Shown here: one piece after another, positions 59,901-64,000 of the stretch
Layout: each line of letters begins with the position of its first letter
How positions within the stretch are numbered: position 1 is the stretch's first letter
Source of the DNA: Thelonectria olida
Lineage: Eukaryota > Ascomycota > Sordariomycetes > Hypocreales > Nectriaceae
DNA: 64,000 bases
Assembly: GCA_020736575.1 (NCBI GenBank)
Contig: JAGPYM010000001.1
Coordinates: 1,364,001-1,428,000, forward strand
Direction: 5' to 3'
Notes under the pieces: generated by a model
What the model was told of the DNA's origin: nothing
Databases searched by the model: none
What the model saw: the letters and a program-made list of their open reading frames with translations, nothing else
Translations under genes and position numbers: made by a program

Positions 59901-61330
59901 CAAGTCAAACAAAAGGAACCCAAAGGTCGAGAACCTCAAGGGCAGAAAAAGAAAACACGAACTCGGCATGGCGCACAGCCAGGCATCGTCCAGTGTCGGC
60001 TCCCAGCATATCCGTAGCCAGGGCCAGGGCCAGGGTCAGCGAGGATCGCTCCATGCCGCAACTTGAAGTAGGCCAGAGACATGGAACGCACATGTGGCGA
60101 TGCCGCCAGCAACCGCTAATCACCTCCGTCTCTGAATGGCCCTGAACATCCTGAAAAGCTCTGGAAGAGGGCTTGAAGGGCCTGGTTGAAGTTCTTCGAG
60201 CGGTGCCGATGGAACACAACTCAGTGACTGTGGAGCACTAGGGATACAGCCCCAGATGGTCCCCAGACCTCAAAAGCAGGCTTCCTCGGACCACCTTAAT
60301 GAATCGAACGGACCGCTGCATCCAACTTGAATCCATTCATCGGCCAAGCACTTCAATGTGGAGAGGCCAGCTGCCATGTCCGAGCCCGAGCACAAGCCCA
60401 AGCCCAAGCCAAATATCGACGTTTCCACCAAAACCGCCTCAGCTCGACCGACACTTTTCGGCCGCGGCTTGCGCCAACATGTCTCCTGCTCTCTTACGCC
60501 GAGGGCTCGACCCCTTGCTGACCCTGAACCTCGAGACAGGCACATTTGGCGTCTAGACCGAAAGCTTGCACGCCACGTCTGGTGAAACCCTGTCTCCTAA
60601 GCCAGCCACAGTACGCCAGAGCAAGCAACGAGGAGCCAACGACAAGCCAACGACCAGGGCCAGAAGCCTATCTTTCCACGCTTCACAATTTCCCCATCGG
60701 CAAAGAACCCTAGAAATGTGGCTGTTTGTTTGTTTGTTTGTTTCACCGTCTTACTACCCCTTCTGGCCTCGAGACTACGTAATTACGACAACGCATTCAT
60801 TGCTGAGTCTTTGTCAGTTACAAACTAATCACTACATCTCGCGACTAACCAAGTAATGTTAGGATTGTGAAGGTCTGTGGAGACCAAGACCTTTGCTCCT
60901 GGTGTCCAAATGACGCCGAAATGGGTTCATGATCCAACTCGCCCGTATACTCATTCTCAGAAACATGCTTGTTTTGTCATCCCCCAATCTCATCTCTTTC
61001 CAATTCTCCGGCTCTGCCTCACCCCCCTTGTGCTCCCAGATCCAATCGCTGTCGAGTCCCGATGGCGCCCCAGCCCGCCTTGCCGATCATCTCCAGTTCC
61101 GATCGGCGCCTTTCCTAAAGCTGCAAAGCTCACAACGTCATTCAGCTTCAAATTCTCAGGGCCGCCTTCATCGCCTGCCCCTGGCCGGGCATCCGCAGGC
61201 GGCAGCCTGGCCATTCATCGCTGGCGCATGCTGAATGCATACGATGAAGTCCACAGTCAGGAACGAAGCAGGGGCCAAGGGGGTATCTTTGCATCTATTT
61301 CGAATCTTGAACAAGAAAACATGAGAACCA
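56953..61330. other. 4.4-kb gene-free region
   Basis: The largest stretch without a recognised gene. Part near 56953-57500 is likely the kinase leader and promoter. Microsatellites occur near 58660 (GT), 60385-60410 (AAGCCC) and 60724-60743 (GTTT). Many open frames overlap each other and none shows family resemblance; the frame at 60877-61512 runs antisense into the Wss1-like gene. Confidence 0.5.
60724..60743. repeat. GTTT tetranucleotide repeat
   Basis: Five perfect GTTT units. Confidence 0.8.
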
Positions 61331-62648
61331 TTATCGCGAGTTATCCTTCATCTTTCCACACGTTGAGCAGGTCCACCACTGTCGATCCATCTCCGTCCCA
61401 CAAAAGCTACAAAGCCAAGCCTGAGGCCCTTGAAGTATCGCCGATGTTTTGGGCAGCTGCTCTGATGGCGCTGGCGTCGCCCTCGGTCGACTTCTTGGAG
61501 GACTCTGCGTGAGGTCAATCGTTGTCGGGGGCTTCGGCGATCTAGATCGACCAGTCTGCGAGTTCTTTGACGGGTCTACGGTCCGTTCCGAGCCACACGC
61601 GTCACAGCAAAGGAAGTTCGGGGGGTTTTGAAGAGTACAAACGCTGCATGACCAGGCCCGAGGTTCAACAAGAGCGTAGCCATTGGGCATATCTCGCCCA
61701 GGCCCCAAACCAGATCTCGAGGCTTCAGTGCTTTGTAATCTTCCCATCTCCGCATCCTTCGCCATGACTGATCCGCCTCCATTCCCCGTGGGGTTCTCGG
61801 CCGTTGGTGGGATGTACGAGCTGCCATATTTTGTCATCTCGTCCTCTTGAACCAGCTCCCATAGAGCCTGCGCGATGGCTGCATCGTTCGCCGCATCTTC
61901 TTCCGCTTGCGTCTTGAACCCATCCTGCGTTGCCGTATCCGCAATGTTTCGAATTTGGGAATCTGTCAGCCTGTCTGTGCCGCAGCCCTTGAGTGTCTGG
62001 TTCCGTCTCTCAACGGCCTCGACGATGACCCTGCGGATGTTTTGTCCAGGTCGTGGGGCGGCTCCTCCTAGGCGTTTGCCGGCGCCAGTGCCAGACGGCA
62101 GGTTCTTCCGCTTCTCTGCGGCTTCTCTGGCCAGTCGACGCACCTCTCGCTGCGGCATCTTTCCTCCTCCCAGCCGTCGTCCCTCGGACAGGAAGCCCTC
62201 ACCAGTGTAGCCCTTGAGGAGAAGGCCTTGCTGCTCATCCCGAAGCTGGTCCCAAAGAGCATGGAACTTTGAATCGTGAGGGCCATGTACGATGTGAGCG
62301 AGCTCGTGGAGCATAGTATCGATAACACTTTCGAGTGGCATGAACTGGTTTTGATCACCAGGGTGTCTGAGGCGAAGACAGATTTTCCTTCCCCGATCCA
62401 CATTGAGGCCTGAAACAATGGTTAGCTACACAATGTTCAGTGATGGGATTTTCGTAGAAACCCGACGTGCCGAGCAAGTTGGCTTGGTTGGGAAAGAATT
62501 CGGCCAGTTCCCCAACCTTCCAGTTTCGGGCTCTCATGATCGGCTTGACCATGGATGCTACCTTTTTCAGCATGTGCAGAGCTTCACCTTCCCTCTGGAA
62601 TTTAGCCAGGTGCACATAGGAGAGCACCAACCTGTCGTTGTCGGCCAT
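61331..62648 (-). CDS. wss1: Wss1-like WLM-domain metalloprotease
   Basis: Predicted DNA-protein-crosslink protease of the Wss1/Spartan type, nuclear, SUMO- and DNA-linked in yeast. Exons 62471-62648 and 61331-62409 give 418 residues. The WLM domain contains HELAHIVHGPH (zinc ligands H94, H98 and H104, catalytic E95). The N-terminal NWKVGELAEFFP and LNVDRGRKICLRLR segments are family landmarks. Two RanBP2-type zinc fingers follow near the C-terminus (WSCSVCTL..CCDACG and WLCSFCG..CSTCG), linked by a Ser/Pro-rich stretch with an IDLTQ motif that could bind SUMO. The intron (62410-62470) is best read as GC-AG, because splicing at GCACGT gives the expected LLG-LNVDRG; a GT donor nine bases later is also in frame and would add three residues. 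Confidence 0.92.
62410..62470 (-). other. Probable GC-AG intron in the Wss1-like gene
   Basis: Donor CTCG|GCACGT, acceptor TTTCAG, with GTAGCTAACC as branch region. A GT donor (GTTTCT) at 62461 is the alternative; both keep phase 1. The GC donor fits the family alignment better. Confidence 0.6.
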
Positions 62649-63611
62649 GGTTCGTGGTGTATGTTAAGAGGCAAGAATGTGAAGTGGGAGCGGTAGAAGG
62701 TGGGCGTGAAAGGTGAAGGACGTTATATGAGACAGGCACTCGAGGATTGTTGCAGTGAACAAGCGACAAGTAGACAGTCGAACCCTCAGGCATTTGAGGG
62801 GGTGAACTTGGTTTGTGGTGCTTAAATCCTTGATAGAGACATTTGATGTTGGTTTAGCCGTAGCCACGTCAAGCGACTGGTGCCTCGTGCCGCACTCGCC
62901 TTTTCAGGCGCACGTTGATTACCTAGGCAGAGTCAACTCCGAGAATGCGGACTAGAAATTTCCATATTGATCCATGACGCGATTACTAATACTCGGCCAT
63001 CCGCCTTAGGAACCTGCATTTCGTACACCTTCATGGCCTAGAGCCAGCGAACCATTGAACATAGGTATGTGTTAAGTTCGAGTCGTGAAACGAACACGAT
63101 TACCAGCAACAGGTCAGTGTCCGTGTATCACTGAGGCTCGATGGATGTGATGCAGGGTAGGACACTTTATAGGTTGCGGATACTGCGTGCCTAGGTATAT
63201 AGGTATATTTGAGAGTCCGCAACCAAGAAAAGAAAGCAAAACCAACTCATTATGAGTTCGATCTAAGCTCAAGGTCCTCGTTACCTTCTTTAACATTCCT
63301 CTTTTCTATGCTGTCCTCTTTGCTTGATTTCTTCTCAGCCGAAGGCCGGGTCCTTGCTGGTAGAAACATCGCAAACTTGGCTGAGCATATTTTCCTCGCA
63401 ACTATGATTGAGTGGGACATATAGCGATACTCATCATCGCCAAGTATAATAGGCTTGAGACAGTGATGCTCACCACACAGAAATAGACGAGTGATACGAA
63501 AGCTCTTGGTGCAATCTCGTTCGGATTTCATCCCATATGCTCACCGTAGATACATGACTTAGGTAGGTGTCTACGTAAACCACATCCTCCTGGAGAATCC
63601 TAGACATTAAC
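62649..63611. other. Intergenic
   Basis: Promoter of the Wss1-like gene and 3' flank of the methyltransferase gene. No exon recognised. Confidence 0.5.
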
Positions 63612-64000
63612 TTATTGAGGCTTTCTCGCCAGTCCTCTCAGTCTCACATAAGAAATGACCTCTCCACCTCCCGGGTTCTTGCACACAACCCTCAAGACAT
63701 CAGCACACTCCTTGATGGCCTCCTCTCTCTGCTCCGCGGGCACAGCATCCAAGAGCTGGCTCGCAAAGAGTCTGACCCATCCCTCCACACCTCCCTTATC
63801 AGCCTTTGTCGGCCGCCACTCCCGCTCCGCCTTCTCAACCACGAAACCAACCTCCTCGAGCTCGCCAGTGATCCACGCCTCGTCGGGGAAGAACCACGGG
63901 TCTGCAGCCAGCGCGGCTTCCAGGCCGACACGTCGGGCCACGGCCATGAGAACAGCCCCACGCATCTCTGAGACGTTGGACTGGCCGCCCATCTCAAAAG
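63612..64000 (-). CDS. SAM-dependent methyltransferase, C-terminal part (cut by window edge)
   Basis: About 128 C-terminal residues of a class I methyltransferase related to the trans-aconitate/TAM-type family common in fungi. Visible landmarks are FEMGGQSNVSEMRGAV at the edge, then DPWFFPDEAW and a block around VEKAEREWRPT. The SAM-binding motif I lies beyond position 64000. Stop codon at 63612-63614. Substrate unknown; members often sit in secondary-metabolite loci or act on small acids, but nothing here decides between them. Confidence 0.82.
   Translation of the reverse strand, partial: FEMGGQSNVSEMRGAVLMAVARRVGLEAALAADPWFFPDEAWITGELEEVGFVVEKAEREWRPTKADKGGVEGWVRLFASQLLDAVPAEQREEAIKECADVLRVVCKNPGGGEVISYVRLRGLARKPQ

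Noticed and set aside
60877..61512. 211-codon plus-strand frame
   Set aside because: It overlaps the 3' end of the Wss1-like gene antisense; the protein is Ser/Pro-rich with no family resemblance.
1..64000. Secondary-metabolite or defence gene cluster
   Set aside because: The glycosyltransferase, MFS carrier, aldolase and methyltransferase are far apart and separated by housekeeping genes; no core synthase is present.

Overview
The window is chromosomal DNA of a filamentous ascomycete, probably a Sordariomycete (possibly Hypocreales; this last step is inference from protein resemblance). The reasons are protein-coding genes broken by short introns (44-84 bp, mostly GT..AG with a CTAAC-type branch site just before the AG), fungal-only families (Spa2 polarisome scaffold, NoxA NADPH oxidase, hybrid histidine kinase, Bsc6-like MFS carrier, DUF7726-type protein) and long CT-rich leaders. 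No transposon, CRISPR array, rRNA gene or viral sequence was recognised.

Layout. 1-919: 5' two thirds of a mitochondrial NADH-cytochrome b5 reductase (minus, cut by the left edge). 1470-1880: remains of an adenylosuccinate lyase gene. 2921-4468: SH3 protein. 8022-8843: Ssu72 phosphatase. 12430-15363: Spa2. 15992-17718: UDP-glycosyltransferase. 18546-20069: JmjC protein. 20621-21826: type I membrane protein carrying an apparent one-base frameshift. 22756-22854: intron-containing tRNA-Leu(AAG). 23213-23443: small Cys-rich protein. 23862-24851: DHDPS-family aldolase. 26183-27337: tandem-domain DUF7726-type protein. 28791-29726: orphan Cys-motif protein. 30390-33756: Kre33/NAT10 RNA cytidine acetyltransferase. 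34659-35741: mS38/Cox24. 36410-37126: Sym1/Mpv17. 38983-39870: orphan membrane protein. 40491-42279: NoxA. 44567-46071: MFS carrier. 47857-51988: tricalbin/Mug190-like SMP-C2 protein. 52692-56952: hybrid histidine kinase. 61331-62648: Wss1-like protease. 63612-64000: C-terminus of a methyltransferase cut by the right edge.

Most are single housekeeping or signalling genes rather than a pathway cluster. Loose themes are polarity and hyphal growth (Spa2, NoxA, hybrid kinase, SH3 protein), mitochondria (b5 reductase, mS38, Sym1) and RNA/transcription (Ssu72, Kre33, JmjC). I found no clear new multi-gene system. The best leads are two otherwise unrecognised proteins sharing one N-terminal cysteine spacing, the lyase relic, a one-base frameshift in an otherwise intact membrane protein gene, a probable GC-AG intron in the Wss1-like gene, and a small ORF with an in-frame TAG.

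Exon borders were placed by eye from splice consensus, reading frame and family knowledge; none has transcript support.
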